Below, piece after piece: positions 48,042 through 63,281 of a DNA stretch of 64,000 nucleotides. The notes beneath the pieces are model-generated. The model had not been told where the DNA came from. It was given only the letters and a program-made list of their open reading frames with translations, and did no database searches. The DNA is taken from positions 54,362,333 to 54,426,332 of the forward strand of contig CATQJL010000001.1 in the NCBI GenBank assembly GCA_958299035.1, in the 5' to 3' direction. The translations under genes were made by a program, and so were the position numbers. Each line of letters starts with the position of its first letter. Position 1 is the first letter of the stretch. Source of the DNA: Cylicocyclus nassatus (Eukaryota; Nematoda; Chromadorea; Rhabditida; Strongylidae).

Positions 48042-50580
48042 TTAGCGTTCCCCTCTCTCCATCTGCTCTCGCTTCTCCAAGCGCTTTGCCCAGTGGCAGT
48101 CTAGATCATATGGCTTGTCGTCCACCTACAACACCCATATTCTTGCCTTTTTGCAACATGTAGGGACATCAAATTACCAAATAATATTCTCCATTGGGAA
48201 GGGGACGATTGCACGAAGAACATGCAAAACAACGAGGGTGCCAGTGTCGATCGAGTGCTAGAAGACAGGTATCGACCAGAGTTTCCATGCACCCTGAAAA
48301 AACTATTAGTTTCATTTTGCGTGAATGTCACAGGAATCCGCTACTCGAGTACTTTATGCTATAATAAATCAGGGCCCGGCACAGATCGTCTAAAAGCAGG
48401 CCCTCGTTTTTTGGACAAAAAGCAAAGGGTGTATCGTTTTTGCGGAGCTCGGGGCGGAACCCCGGAAGGAATTGTGTACATGCACTACTAGCGAGTGTGG
48501 AGGAAAACTGCACATACAGAGTAAAAAACAATTCAGCGCACTTCCTGTAGCGCCAGAAGCGACCACTCAGTCAAGCACAACCTTTGAAGGCATGTTATTT
48601 CACAATGGACATGCTCTATCGTGTCTTGCGAAAAGCGCGCGCGATTGAAAGCAAAGCAAAATTGACAGATTGCTTGTTTACAGCGTAGAGACAAGCATAT
48701 GATACCAAATCTGGACTGTAGGCATAAGGTATTACTTACGGAAGAATTATCCAAAAAGTTCTGGAAACCTATGTGAAGTAGTACCTTTTCCAAAATTAGT
48801 CCGTTTCCAGACGGCCAGACGATCTGAGATCGTCTGGAGCATATATTTTTGTAACTTCAGTAAGTTTTGGATTTTTCTGTCGTGGATGGATTCCCCGGCC
48901 AAGAAAACATCCCTGAGCATGGAAACATTTTCATACCGTTGCCTTTCCCTTGTCTCTTTGTTAGATATCGCACCCCAATGACAAGCTTTTGTGCATGCTT
49001 ACGAGGAAATGGTCAGAACTTAACCCAGCCATTCCAAACAAGCTGTATATCTTCAGACTCGCCTTGAAACGCTGTTTTCAAACACTGTTTTTTTAAATGC
49101 CAAGCGACTATCTGGGAGGAGTTTTGAGCGTATAAATGTGAGAAATTTTTCGAGTTTCGATGAATATATTTCCTTCAAAGACAGCTTGATGGCGCGGATT
49201 TACAGTGGCTATGATTATTTTAATCACAAGGGGGAAGCACATTCACCAAAAATCTATGTAAATAAGTGTTTTTAAAAGCTATTCCGTGGAACATGCGCCA
49301 CAAAACAGTTGACCCCAGATAGTCTGGCAGATAATAAACGCATATTTATGATCAACGTTCCACTCAGACAGTCGAAGGGATACCTCCGGCGGGCAAATGG
49401 CGCGAGTCTGTCACTTCGCGCTCCGGAGCACTCCAGAGCGCAAAGTGGCAGACTCGCGCCATTTGTCCGCCGGAGGTATCCCTTCGACTGTCTGAGCAAG
49501 ACGAATCCGATAATCTAGAGCATGTCTGGTATGGCTGGGTTAATTTCTGACCATTCCCTGCTTAATATTAACTCCGTTTTCGATTTTCACTCATATTTCA
49601 CGTTTTTCCATTCAGGCTAGTGACTCTTTGTGTTTCCAACTCCTCCTAAGTTGATAAAATTTCGATAACGGCCAAAGGAGACTCATAAAATTTTCGAAAG
49701 TCAGGGGGACTTCGTTTTCAAAACCCCTACAAACCGACTTGTGCCGGGCCATGGACAAAATGTAGTAAGAAATCTGATTATTTGACAATCACGGATCTGT
49801 TTTCATACTGTCGAGTAAATTTCCGCTTAATATGGTATGCCTGCACTGCAGGCAAGACGCGTGACCAAGTAGCCACGCCAGTAATGCCGGCAATCGCTGT
49901 CGACGGGGAACGGTCAGGAGTCACGGTCGGCGCGAATTTTTCGCGAAGCGATGCCGCAAGCAATGTCAGCAAAACAGAAGCCAGCACTCCTGCACTCCAG
50001 TCTTACTTATGGCACGAGCCATGTATCTGCCCCCACCCCCCACCCCCCTAGACTGGCGCCGTGCCACTTTAGCACCGGGCAGTTTTATGGGGTACAAAAT
50101 TTAGAAGCGACGTGCGCGGTGAAGCGGCGCGGCGCGCGGCGTGACTCCTGACATGGAGCCGCTGTCGACCACCGTCACAGGCATAGCTATTTGTTCACGC
50201 GCAAACTTTAATGCATTTTACCTGCAGTGCAAGCACACTATATTGAGCGGCAAGTCTATTCGACTTACCTGCGCATTTTGGATTGTATTTTTGTGCGAAA
50301 CAATGGACGCAGTAGGCGTGACTGTCTGCGGCCTGAATATGTCGCTCAGAATTTGAAATAACTTACTTGGTTATGCACTTACCTGATAGGTCTGTTTAAT
50401 GGGACGCTTACAAGCCGTGCAGGTGAAATGATCAGGATGCCATAAACGGTTCATGGCAACCACTGCCTGCAAGCTTCGTTCTACTCTCTTCTTATTCCTC
50501 AGAGAAAAAATCGTGCGTACCTCATCTCCAATTGAAGTGTGGCACTGTCCACAAAGTCTTCTGTCAGCGGATCTATCCAT
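48042..50580 (-). CDS. Two-LIM-domain protein
   Basis: Five exons: 50580-50521, 50466-50383, 50332-50269, 48293-48178 and 48125-48042, all with canonical borders and consistent phase. ATG follows ATCAG by eight bases; AATAAA lies at 48020-48025, about 17 bases past the stop. The 135-residue product is essentially two LIM zinc-binding domains. LIM1 ligands: C10, C13, H30, H33, C36, C39, C56, C59. LIM2: C68, C71, H88, C91, C94, C97, then D115 and C118. Asp at the seventh position, where Cys is usual, is odd. The WHPDHFTC and HWHPRCFAC cores resemble PINCH, paxillin and Enigma LIMs, which join cytoskeletal or adhesion proteins; that role is inference. The basic tail is AKRLEKREQMERGER. Intron 3 (1975 bp) holds the elements at 48370-49753 and 49817-50252; the other introns are 50-54 bp. 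Confidence 0.9.
49004..49558. mobile_element. Second hAT-like MITE nested in family B copy 3
   Basis: Inverted ends of about 36 bp (AGGAAATGGTCAGAACTTAA and the inverse of TTAATTTCTGACCATTCCC). Flanks TGCTTACG (48996-49003) and TGCTTAAT (49559-49566) match at six of eight bases. Family B copy 2 lacks this block at the same place and serves as the empty site. Confidence 0.7.
49363..49496. repeat. CTCAGACA fold-back, copy 4, innermost of the nest
   Basis: A 134-bp near-perfect palindrome, ends CTCAGACAGTCGAAGGGATA and inverse, flanked by CA on both sides. It lies within the MITE at 49004-49558. Confidence 0.8.
49817..50252. repeat. CCGCTCAATATAGTG-family element, copy 2, in a LIM intron
   Basis: Ends near TTCCGCTTAATATGGTATGC and the inverse of GCACACTATATTGAGCGG. 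It ends about 17 bases from LIM exon 3 (low edge 50269), close to its donor. Confidence 0.55.
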
Positions 50581-50640
50581 GCTTCCTACTGATGACGGGT
50601 GTTGCGTGGAAATGAAGCTTTCTCATTTCTACAAAGGCTG

Positions 50641-52147
50641 AATGAGAGGCAAGAACGTGATATAGAAGATTATCAAACATTTTATTCACGGTGCACTGAT
50701 CTTGAAGCGGTCAGTTATTATTCGTAATTGCATGCGCACTGTTTATGCTCATCACCACACAAGCTTCAGCGCCAGCCGACGACTGCGGGCGTAACACGTC
50801 GCCGATATGCGCGCTTTTTTTTCTAAACCCTTTCTCTGCAGAGAATCAGTGCATTGAAATCTCCTTTCGCTTATTCTGACACTGAAACATGTATTTAAAA
50901 TCCGTTTGAATTCTACAATTTGAAACAACTGCGCTCAAAACTAAAACCATTTACTTGTATGGCTGGATTAATGCAGACGAATGCGAATTTTCTGAAAAAT
51001 TAGCTACTTTATGTGACAGAGATTCCCTGCATCGGCACCACTGATCATATTCTCGAGAGTATTTGGACTGAGAATAAAAGCTTAAACTAGGACAAAGGTT
51101 ACCGTGACTACCAAGCCAAACCATAACTTAAAAATTCCTTCTAAAGAAAACACTCGTTGTAGCAGGATGAGAAGTAAATCTTGTTGAACTTTTTGCAAAG
51201 AAGGTTAACTGTTCAGTGGACAAAAAATTCAAAAAAATCCTATAACTTGGGCTTTAGGGCTTACTCCATTAAGGTTCAAAGAGAAGATAGTTTTAGATGT
51301 TCATTTTTTTCTTTTTGCTGATCTTGTTCGTCAAAGCTTTCTTTAGTTGTACTTATACTATTGGTTTGCGGCTATAAGATAAGCTGATTTTCGACATGCT
51401 AAGATGTCGAAGAAAGTTATGATTTGCCAGAAATGAGGATTTACAAATAAAAATTTTATGTTCTTAAATCCATAACTTTCTTTCTATTTGTGATGTCATC
51501 ACCGTGAAAGCTTCCCTGACTCTGATGGTTTTCATCATATTTAGGAATGTGGAGTGTTGACAAACTTATAGCTGTCGAATGTAATCTAGCGAAACAGACG
51601 TTATTTTTGCGTCAACCCAAGACGTGGTAGGGAAGCGTATTTACTGCAGGTGTCTTTCAGCAGATAAGACCTTCTCAACTAATATCCACGGTGCTCATCT
51701 TTTCCATGGAAATAGAGCTCAGCCTCCAGAGTCTTCGTAAGCAGAAGGACGCTGTGAGAAGATGATTTGGAGATAAGTCTTTGCTGCTCCAAGAGCAACA
51801 GCAGCGAGGTGGGAGTGATCTGTAGAGTGAGGACGGGATAGGAGCGGTTAAAAGGGCATCGAAAGGGATCGAAACTTTAACATTTGATGCTTAGGAGACT
51901 GTACCCAAAGACAGTTACGACAACATTTGCGCGTGAACCCGAGGCTAGGGCCGCTGAATCATAAAATGGTGCTCTAAGGGCATTTTTTTACGCCTAGATT
52001 GATTTATTTACCAGACTGCGGAGCATTACGGAGTAAAGGTTCTTCATGCGTAAATGTTGCACGCAAGGTTATTCGGCACCTTACTAAGCGTGAATCTATG
52101 GACCCATTGCACAACACAAAGGTCGACAACCGCTGACGCTCGCTGCA
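50641..52147. other. Intergenic stretch, nothing supported
   Basis: Moderately AT-rich; no exon with splice support, tRNA or repeat was seen. Confidence 0.35.
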
Positions 52148-52320
52148 TAACCTTTGATTCAACTGGCTTGGCTTCGGCAAGGGACTTGGTGACGTAACCA
52201 AGGCCGCTCGCGCCCGCAAGCACCTGTCTCTCTCGTGCGGGTGCTGTCTTATTACCAGCTAGCCTAAATTAGGTCGCGGAGCCCCGCCTTTTCAAAGCCA
52301 AGCCAGTTGAATCAAATGGT
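52148..52320. repeat. ATTCAACTGGCTTGG fold-back, copy 3
   Basis: Ends ACCTTTGATTCAACTGG and its inverse around AGGTCGCGGAGCCCCGCC. Uninterrupted. Confidence 0.7.
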
Positions 52321-53586
52321 ACACCTCAAGTGGCTTGTTCGGGGCTAATTCATGGATGAAGTTCTGACGATGAGCCAATTCCAATTCTGACTCAGCTGTA
52401 TTACCGTAAGCACGAATGCGGATTAGTACGACATCAATGTTCAGCGTGCCAGATATCCCGACTGATTCGATGGAACCCGCATTCTGAGTTTTTGAGTTAA
52501 CTATGATTCAATGGTGCAGCATAGAAGGTGGCTAATCAAAGCAATAACTCTCTATTTTTGAAAGTATTAGTCTCAAAGGTAATAATTTATCTTCAGCACT
52601 CCTTTTTATAAGGTTGGCACATAACTAATGCGACTTTTTATATAACTCTTGTCTTTTTGCACGAAGCGCATTCATTTCCTGGCAGTGTAAGGATTATAAT
52701 ATAAACTGCAAATGAAAAAATTTTGGCGGATTTCACTATCTTATGTAAGGATTACAGTAGGTTTAAGGTACAATGGGAAAGTGCTGAAACTTGGCCTATA
52801 GGAGTTATTCGACATGCTGATTACAAAAATGAGACACGTTTCGTTTTGAAGAGGTCTCCTTCGTAAGGTCAAAAAATGAATGTTATCTCAGCGATAAATG
52901 AATATGATATTCGTGTTCACCGTATTGGATTGCCTTATTGTGCAAAAAATTAGCAAATTTTGAGGTTTTGCAGCTTAGTTACTGACTAGTATCCTCAAAA
53001 CTTGACGCATTTGACTTGTTCTACTTCTCAAAAGCTAGCTACATGTTGCCTATGATTCCTTTATGTTATGCTCGATTCAGGTTTTGAACGGCTTCATGTT
53101 TCCCAAAAAACCGTGAAAACTCGATTTTCAAGGGTTTTCGAAAAATGCTGGAATTTTTTCTACTCGTTATCATAGATCAAATAGTTTGCGAAGGCTTGCA
53201 GCTGCCGTCACAATCTACACGATGCCAAAACATGAGAGTGCTACACATAGTAAGAAGAAAGTTATAGGAAATATTGCAAAATTTATGTGCTAACCTAATA
53301 TGTTCGTTTTTTCCTGAAAGAATCTAAAAACTCGGCAAAGTCTCATGTTTGTCATATATTAAAAAAAAAATCAAGAGCTATCCACTGTCTTGACGAACAC
53401 GAGTCGTAGTATAAACAAAGGCAATTCTTTAACGGCACTTCAACCACCACTCTTTCTTTATTTTTGAAAACTCCTTTGTTATTATTTTTTTTAGATTTAT
53501 TTTTGGATTATTTCATTTCTTTGGATGTTTCATGGACTTCCTGGACCGTCGGTAGTGAAACGACAATTCGGAAGTTTGAGCTCTCG

Positions 53587-53836
53587 TTAGGCCCAAGGCA
53601 TACCTCTCGCGATTTCGCGAAATCGCCACATCCTCGCGACTTGGCGATTTGCCAGATGTCTAGAGGTTAAGCATGCGAGGCTCTCAGATGCATGGGTGCG
53701 TAGATTCCGTAAATTGTAACATTGACAGCAAGTTGGTCCACGCAAAGTGCGTTTACGACCAGCTATGGAGAGTCGAGTCGTTGTAGTGCCAAATCGCGCG
53801 GCGACTAAAATCGCGTGAGGTATACCTTAGGCCTCA
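53587..53836. repeat. GGCATAC/CGCGATTT fold-back
   Basis: Left TTAGGCCCAAGGCATACCTC, right GAGGTATACCTTAGGCCT; inner CGCGATTTCGCG. Confidence 0.6.
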
Positions 53837-53845
53837 ACCAAATTG

Positions 53846-54537
53846 AGATTTTGCCAGAAACGATCTGAAAAAAAATTCGTTATGGGTGATATGTATAGAA
53901 TCTCAATCCTTCACAAAATTCGGCAACGAGGAAAATTTTTCTGAGGCCAAGAAACGGTCTCGTGCGGCGTTATTTACCTATGGGAATTCTGAGTTTGAAA
54001 TAACCTCATACCCGCTCGAGACGGTATCGATGGCTAAGTTTATCGAAACAGAAGCCCAACGTTTTTATCTTGAGACCTGAAACGAGCTACAGGATATGCT
54101 TAACGTCCAGGCGGCTTAACTACTGAACCTTGCTCAATAATATTCTGCATGACGTCCAAAAAGGCTTCACCCGAATGACTCTGTTGGGCATTAGCCATCT
54201 GTTCTAATAGCACATTAGCGCCAAAATCCTTCCCACAACTGTGCGTCAGATCACTGAGTAAAAGCTTAAACAGTATATTGCGATGTGAAATCTCAGGCTA
54301 CGAGAGACCCGTCCTGGAATGATTTTGAGCCCATACAATACCCGCGCTCTCCGAATTTACGCTACTTCTTTGTATGACTACCATTATCAGACTGATTGGA
54401 CTGTGCTGTCAGCTGTATGTCTCACTAGAGAGAAAGGGAGCTACCTGAAATGTGACGACTCCCGTGCGCAGACAGTGCACACTAGCTGCCCAGCTGTACG
54501 GAATTGTGATCGTGCTTTGATGTAATTTCAGAAAAAC
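53846..54537 (+). other. Two coding-like plus-strand frames
   Basis: Frame 1 (53846-54080) runs about 78 codons and includes NEENFSEAKKRSRAALFTYG and EITSYPLETVSMAKFIETEA. Frame 2 (to 54525) includes ALRIYATSLYDYHYQTDW and ends with CPAVRNCDRALM. Both have protein-like usage and could be exons of one gene convergent with the Aurora kinase, but no junction is convincing and no family is recognised. Confidence 0.25.
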
Positions 54538-55181
54538 TGTAAACGGCAACCAAACTGAGTAAATCTACATGTGCATTTTTATACCTCTTTGCAGCGGCGG
54601 ACTTGCGCACGAAGCTCAGAGGAAGAGGCTAAGTAGGCAAGCTTCATTGTCGGGAAAAGTGCACTCTCAGTAGAAAAACAAAGTGATTGACACATAAATA
54701 TCACTAATGCAGACAGAATGAAACGAAAGATACAAAAAAATATGAAAAGATTATGATTTTTGTGACAAAGCCAGGTTAAATGTCGTATGAAGAACAGCAA
54801 TAATTGACCAAAGGCTAAACTAGAGCTTCATGAGTGAAAATTTTGAATAAATTTCCGTAACAACAGGCTCGTACACATATATCGGTACCATGTATGCCCG
54901 TCAATTCTTTCTTTTTCAGGAGGGAAGCATATCAAAGCAAGACATAGAAAGAAAAAATGATGTTGATTATTAAATTTCTGGGAAAAACAGACCTTCGCGT
55001 AAGTGGACTTATCTAGAAAGCGATTAAAGCACGTATATTATGAGTATGATATGACTTCATCAGAAACTAAAATGGTATCAAAGATGGCCTTGCCTAATAA
55101 TAAAAACTTCAGAAGACCGGAGATATATGTCACGAAAATGTTTATAAGAAAGACAATGCTTGGAAGAATATGTACACGAGA

Positions 55182-59242
<4,061 letters not shown>

Positions 59243-59686
59243 AATTGTCAAGATAATATCCCTAATCCCAACCGAATTAGCAAAAAAACAAGGATACCGA
59301 AATGTGCCGAACGGAGCAAGAACACACAAGAAATGATCCGAGATTCTGATTCTAGATTAGAATGGATGAGAACAACGCGTATTATAAACGCAACACTTCG
59401 CTTGATGAATCACTGCTTGATTTTCAGAGATAACTACGTTCACTCGCTTCTTATCACAATCGTGCAAAGAGTTCTCGAATCTTTTAGCATCGGATTAGAT
59501 GAACATCAGAAGTGCTTAGCGCCCTAACAAAACTGAACAGATGAAACCAGCTCATTCAAACTGCATATTTTAGCGCGCAATTATCAACACTGGGGCACAC
59601 TAACTCAAGCGCAGCGGTGATGATGCGTTAGATAAAATGTTGCGTGTACTTTAACAAAGTTCATCGCTCGATTTGCGCTATAGGTA

Positions 59687-59852
59687 GGTGCCAGAGTAAG
59701 CGAATATTTTGTTCAAGTTGGGGTCCCGCGCAGAACTGGCATCACTAATCATTGTGGCATAATGCCAACTTGGCGTTGTGCCACAATGATTAGTAACGCC
59801 AGTTCTGCGCGGGACCCCAACTTGAACAAAATATTCGCTTACTCTGGCACCT
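59687..59852. repeat. Near-perfect 166-bp palindrome
   Basis: AGGTGCCAGAGTAAGCGAAT and its exact inverse bound arms of about 80 bp with almost no mismatch and a tiny centre. It lies just upstream of the Aurora start codon. Confidence 0.75.
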
Positions 59853-60018
59853 GCCATAATGTTCTGATGCTCAAAGAAATTCGGCACTAACCATTCCACA
59901 CAACCCAAAAACCCACTTATCGTAAGAAATGACGAGCGTTTTAAGATCTGAGGAGCGATCCGCACTAGAAGTCGACGATAAACTCCATACTGCCCACCTC
60001 ACCCTTTGAGAGAAAAGG

Positions 60019-60258
60019 GTAAGGCCTCGGACCGAGTTCACGCCTCATCGCCGCGCAATTCTTCAAACACGACAACAGTCAAGAGTCCATGCATACCATG
60101 ATTTTGCATTTCGGTTGCGATAGTTAGCCACGATTAGTCGTGTCGGAAAACTATCAGTTCCAAATTCCAGGAGCATCGGCATGCAACGGACTCATAACTG
60201 TTGCCTAATTGGAGATTCGCGAGACGATGAATTTGCGTGAACTCTGCCCGAGCCCTAA
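60019..60258. repeat. GGCATAC-family fold-back, divergent
   Basis: GAGTTCACGCCTCATCGCCG near 60032 against GACGATGAATTTGCGTGAAC near 60230; ends AAGGCCTCGG and CCGAGCCCT. Confidence 0.4.
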
Positions 60259-60384
60259 CAGGGCCGAGTGACTTCCGCATGACAAAACAATATTCCAGAC
60301 AAAGTCTTCACTCCCTGTGAGACTTGGCGGGAAGTATTACTTATGCATCCAATGCTCGCTAGAGCTTGGCCTATTTGTTCTCCA

Positions 60385-61600
60385 ACTTACAAAGAAGGTC
60401 ACTACAAGATGCATCTCATCACGAGGAGCTTGAAGCGCTGATTCCAAATCTGCCTTCCTCTTCTGCAGAACTCCTCTGGGAAGGAATTTATGAACTTTTA
60501 CTTGCGTGGAATTTGCAAGGCTGTGAATTGTCAAAACCATCAAGAACCAAGCATTTCGAACTCAAATCTACTTGGAACCTTTATTTGTGCTTAAGGCTTT
60601 GGCCATACTTCGCCCGTGTTGCCGATGTTTCCAGTGTTGCCAGTGTTGAAAGTGTTGCCGGTGTTGAAAGTGTTGAAAGTGTTACCGGTGTTGAAAGTGT
60701 TGCCAGTGTTGAAAGTGTTGAAAGTGTTGCCAGTGTTGAAAGTGTTGAACGGAGATCATCAGTCTAACAGTTTCATTCTTTCTCGAACGATCTCACCGGC
60801 TGGTGAATACGTTGGAAATGGAATTGGGGAATGAGTAATGAAACTGAAATGAGATGGGGAATGTTTTCGCATGCAAAAGATCCTCAAACAAACTTTTTGA
60901 AAAGCTTGTCTGGAATAGGCAATCTCCAATATTTGAGAAAGCTGACGTCTGAGTAGTAATGTGTTTTAGTTCGAATCCTGCATCGCTTGCGATTAGTACG
61001 TAAAGGACCTAAGTGAGGTCTGCAGCGTTTTCAAATATTAGAGATTGCCTATTCCATACAAGCCGTCCACTTTCCAAAAAGTTTGTTTGAGGAAAGTGGA
61101 CGGCATGCGAAAACATTCCCCATCTCATTTCAGTTTCATTTCTCATTCCCCAATTCCATTTCCAACGTATTCACCAGCCGGTGAGATCGTTCGAGAAAGA
61201 ATGAAACTGCTAGACTGATGATCTCCGTTCAACACTTTCAACACTGGCAACACTTTCAACACTTTCAACACTGGCAACACTTTCAACACCGGTAACACTT
61301 TCAACACTTTCAACACTTTCAACACCGGCAACACTTTCAACACTGGCAACACTGGAAACATCGGCAACACGGGCGAAGTATGGCCAAAGCCTAATGTGTG
61401 CTGATCCATTCGAAATGTTATTCTGTAGCGCAATGATCCCATTATTTGTAGTCGCTCAAAACCATGCAAATTTTGCTAATAAAAACGCCCATAACTTCCT
61501 TGCCAAAAGCGTTCTGCAGATATGGGAGGCAGATTTGGAATCAGCACTCCAAGCTCTTTGTGACGCTAGGCATTTTATGATCGGCCATGTCGACTCCGCG
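60385..61600. repeat. Large fold-back with minisatellite arms
   Basis: Two facing arms share GATTTGGAATCAGC (outer), then a 9-bp minisatellite (GTTGAAAGT and GTTGCCAGT units) at 60616-60752 and in inverse at about 61231-61370, then GATCTCACCGGCTGGTGAAT-type sequence. The centre (60.84-61.14 kb) has another inverted pair. It is related to 19876-20350. The open frames (VESVASVES-type) are repeat translations. Confidence 0.75.
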
Positions 61601-61927
61601 ACCCTTTTTCTTACTATATAAGCCACTATGAAAGACATTTCAAGCTACTGGGACCAAAGACATCTCAAGATAGTGGGGCGCACAAGCGCCACAGAAACGA
61701 CCAGGCTCAATTTTGATTATTTATTCTCCAACTGAATAACAAAGAATACTCGCTGGAGATACCCTCGCTAAATTTAGCACAATAGACGCTGTGATGCGGC
61801 TCACCTCGCCTCCGAGCGAGACAAAACTGATTTATTGGGAAAAACACAAATAAAACACAACTCGAGTGGTATGAGCTAGTACGCTACACTAGGAAAATAG
61901 CTTTCAAAACCATCGAGAGTAGAAGCT

Positions 61928-62223
61928 TCATTTCTTACAGACGACTGTAACTATTATGACCACAAGTAATGCACCGACAACACCAATGGCAAGCCATCCA
62001 CTCAACTGAACAAAAGATTTTCGAAGATTCTATGCAATACAAGCATTTCACGCACAGTAATAGCTCCACAACAATCTTGATTTAGCGTACCACAGCATTC
62101 GTAAGCCCATACGCCAATACTCTGGCTGCACTGCTTCAGTCCACAGTACTGCAGAAACAATATCTTCACGAAAGTTTGTCAACAATAGTTTACCTTCTTC
62201 TCTATAGACCAAAATGACACCAT
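61928..62223 (-). CDS. Cys-rich one-pass membrane miniprotein, paralogue 2
   Basis: Exons 62223-62194 (10 codons), 62148-62056 (31 codons), 62005-61928 (25 codons plus TGA), matching paralogue 1 exon for exon; introns 45 and 50 bp. Product: MVSFWSIEKK, the core C-x4-C-x10-CC-x6-CC with CSQSIGVWAYECCG, then the helix WLAIGVVGALLVVIIVTVV ending CKK. An AG at 62234-62235 lies ten bases before the ATG, and the leading base count differs from paralogue 1, so the sequence upstream of ATG is probably untranslated. AATAAA at 61831-61836. If made without a signal peptide it would be tail-anchored, with the cysteines in the cytosol; an unseen upstream signal exon would put them outside. Function unknown. 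Confidence 0.85.
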
Positions 62224-62686
62224 AGTGCTATAGCTAAATGTGTTCTAGCTCAACCGGTATCCGTTTGATTCACTGCTCCCGGCACTACCTTAATCTTTCA
62301 GGTTAACTGGCGTGCAGCACGGATGAAACGTTCTCATACCACTGCTGGGGTACAGCTGGATTTAAAATGAGCATGACCATCACTGCTCGTTTAGGTCACC
62401 ATCCTTATCAGACAGATATCATCATCCTTTCATTAGGGGAGAAAACGTTATCATACACATCGTCCAACAGGGACAGACTTGTTCGATTTCTTATTTTGGT
62501 GATAACATTCAAACCGAGGTAAACGAACGCTTCAACACTTGCTTTAACTTTTAGAAATATGTTTTAACGTGCGTTCAACATGTAGACAAAAGTTTTGACT
62601 GTTAAACACGTACTGTACATATCATTACTCTCTTGTCAACGAAGTTTCTCAGATAGGCCTAGAATAGATGTACTCAAGTCAAACTA

Positions 62687-62903
62687 CCCTAATTTCACGC
62701 GTACAAGCCGCGGGGGATTTTTTTCCAAAATTGACTAGCCCAAATACGCCAAAGAACTTTGCAACCAAAGGACCCTATGCCGTGCTGTATATTGCTTAAG
62801 AGAATTGAACGGCATAGGAATCGCTTTCCGAAATACTTTGGAGCGGCTGAGGGGCTTGATTGAAAAATTGAAAAAGGTGCGCCTTGTACGCGTGAAATTA
62901 GGG
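62687..62903. repeat. 217-bp TA-flanked MITE, copy 2
   Basis: Ends CCCTAATTTCACGCGTACAA and inverse, TA at 62685-62686 and 62904-62905. Same length as, and high similarity to, 19390-19606; its ends are better preserved. Confidence 0.8.
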
Positions 62904-63002
62904 TAAATCTTTTTCTCGAGCGAATAGCAAAAGAGATGTAGAATTGTCATTGTTGAACCTGGGTATCCACATAGGTATGCACCTGACGTCCACACAAACC
63001 TA

Positions 63003-63281
63003 CCCTCGATATCATCCCATATGTCTTCCCTCAACATGACGTGGATTACGTGGCTTGATGAGGCGCCGCCTCGCCTCGGGCTTGCGCCACGTTGTGAGCG
63101 CATCTTTGGCGCGACGTGGCGCTCAACACAACGTGGCGCAGGCTTTTCCACGTTTTTCTTGTTGCCACATCACGCCGAAAATGCGCACGCAACGTGGCGC
63201 AAGCCCGAGGCGAGGCGGCGCCTCATCAAGCCACGTAATCCACGTCATGTTGAGGGAAGACATATGGGATGATATCGAGGG
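63003..63281. repeat. TA-flanked GC-rich palindrome
   Basis: CCCTCGATATCATCCCATAT and exact inverse, TA on both sides. Arms of about 75 bp are near-perfect; the centre repeats AACGTGGCGCA units. Both start with CCCT like the 217-bp MITE, but the rest differs. Confidence 0.75.

Larger units (their letters stand above)
48370..49753. mobile_element. hAT-like MITE family B, copy 3, in a LIM gene intron
   Basis: The ends CAGGGCCCGGCACAGATCG and CTTGTGCCGGGCCATG. The body matches copy 2 except for a 555-bp insertion at 49004-49558. Flanking 8-mers TAATAAAT and GACAAAAT match only partly, so this copy is older than 1 and 2. Confidence 0.75.

Noticed and set aside
60616..61390. Frames encoding VESVASVES-type repeats.
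   Set aside because: Translations of a 9-bp minisatellite in a fold-back; no start context and mirrored on the other strand.
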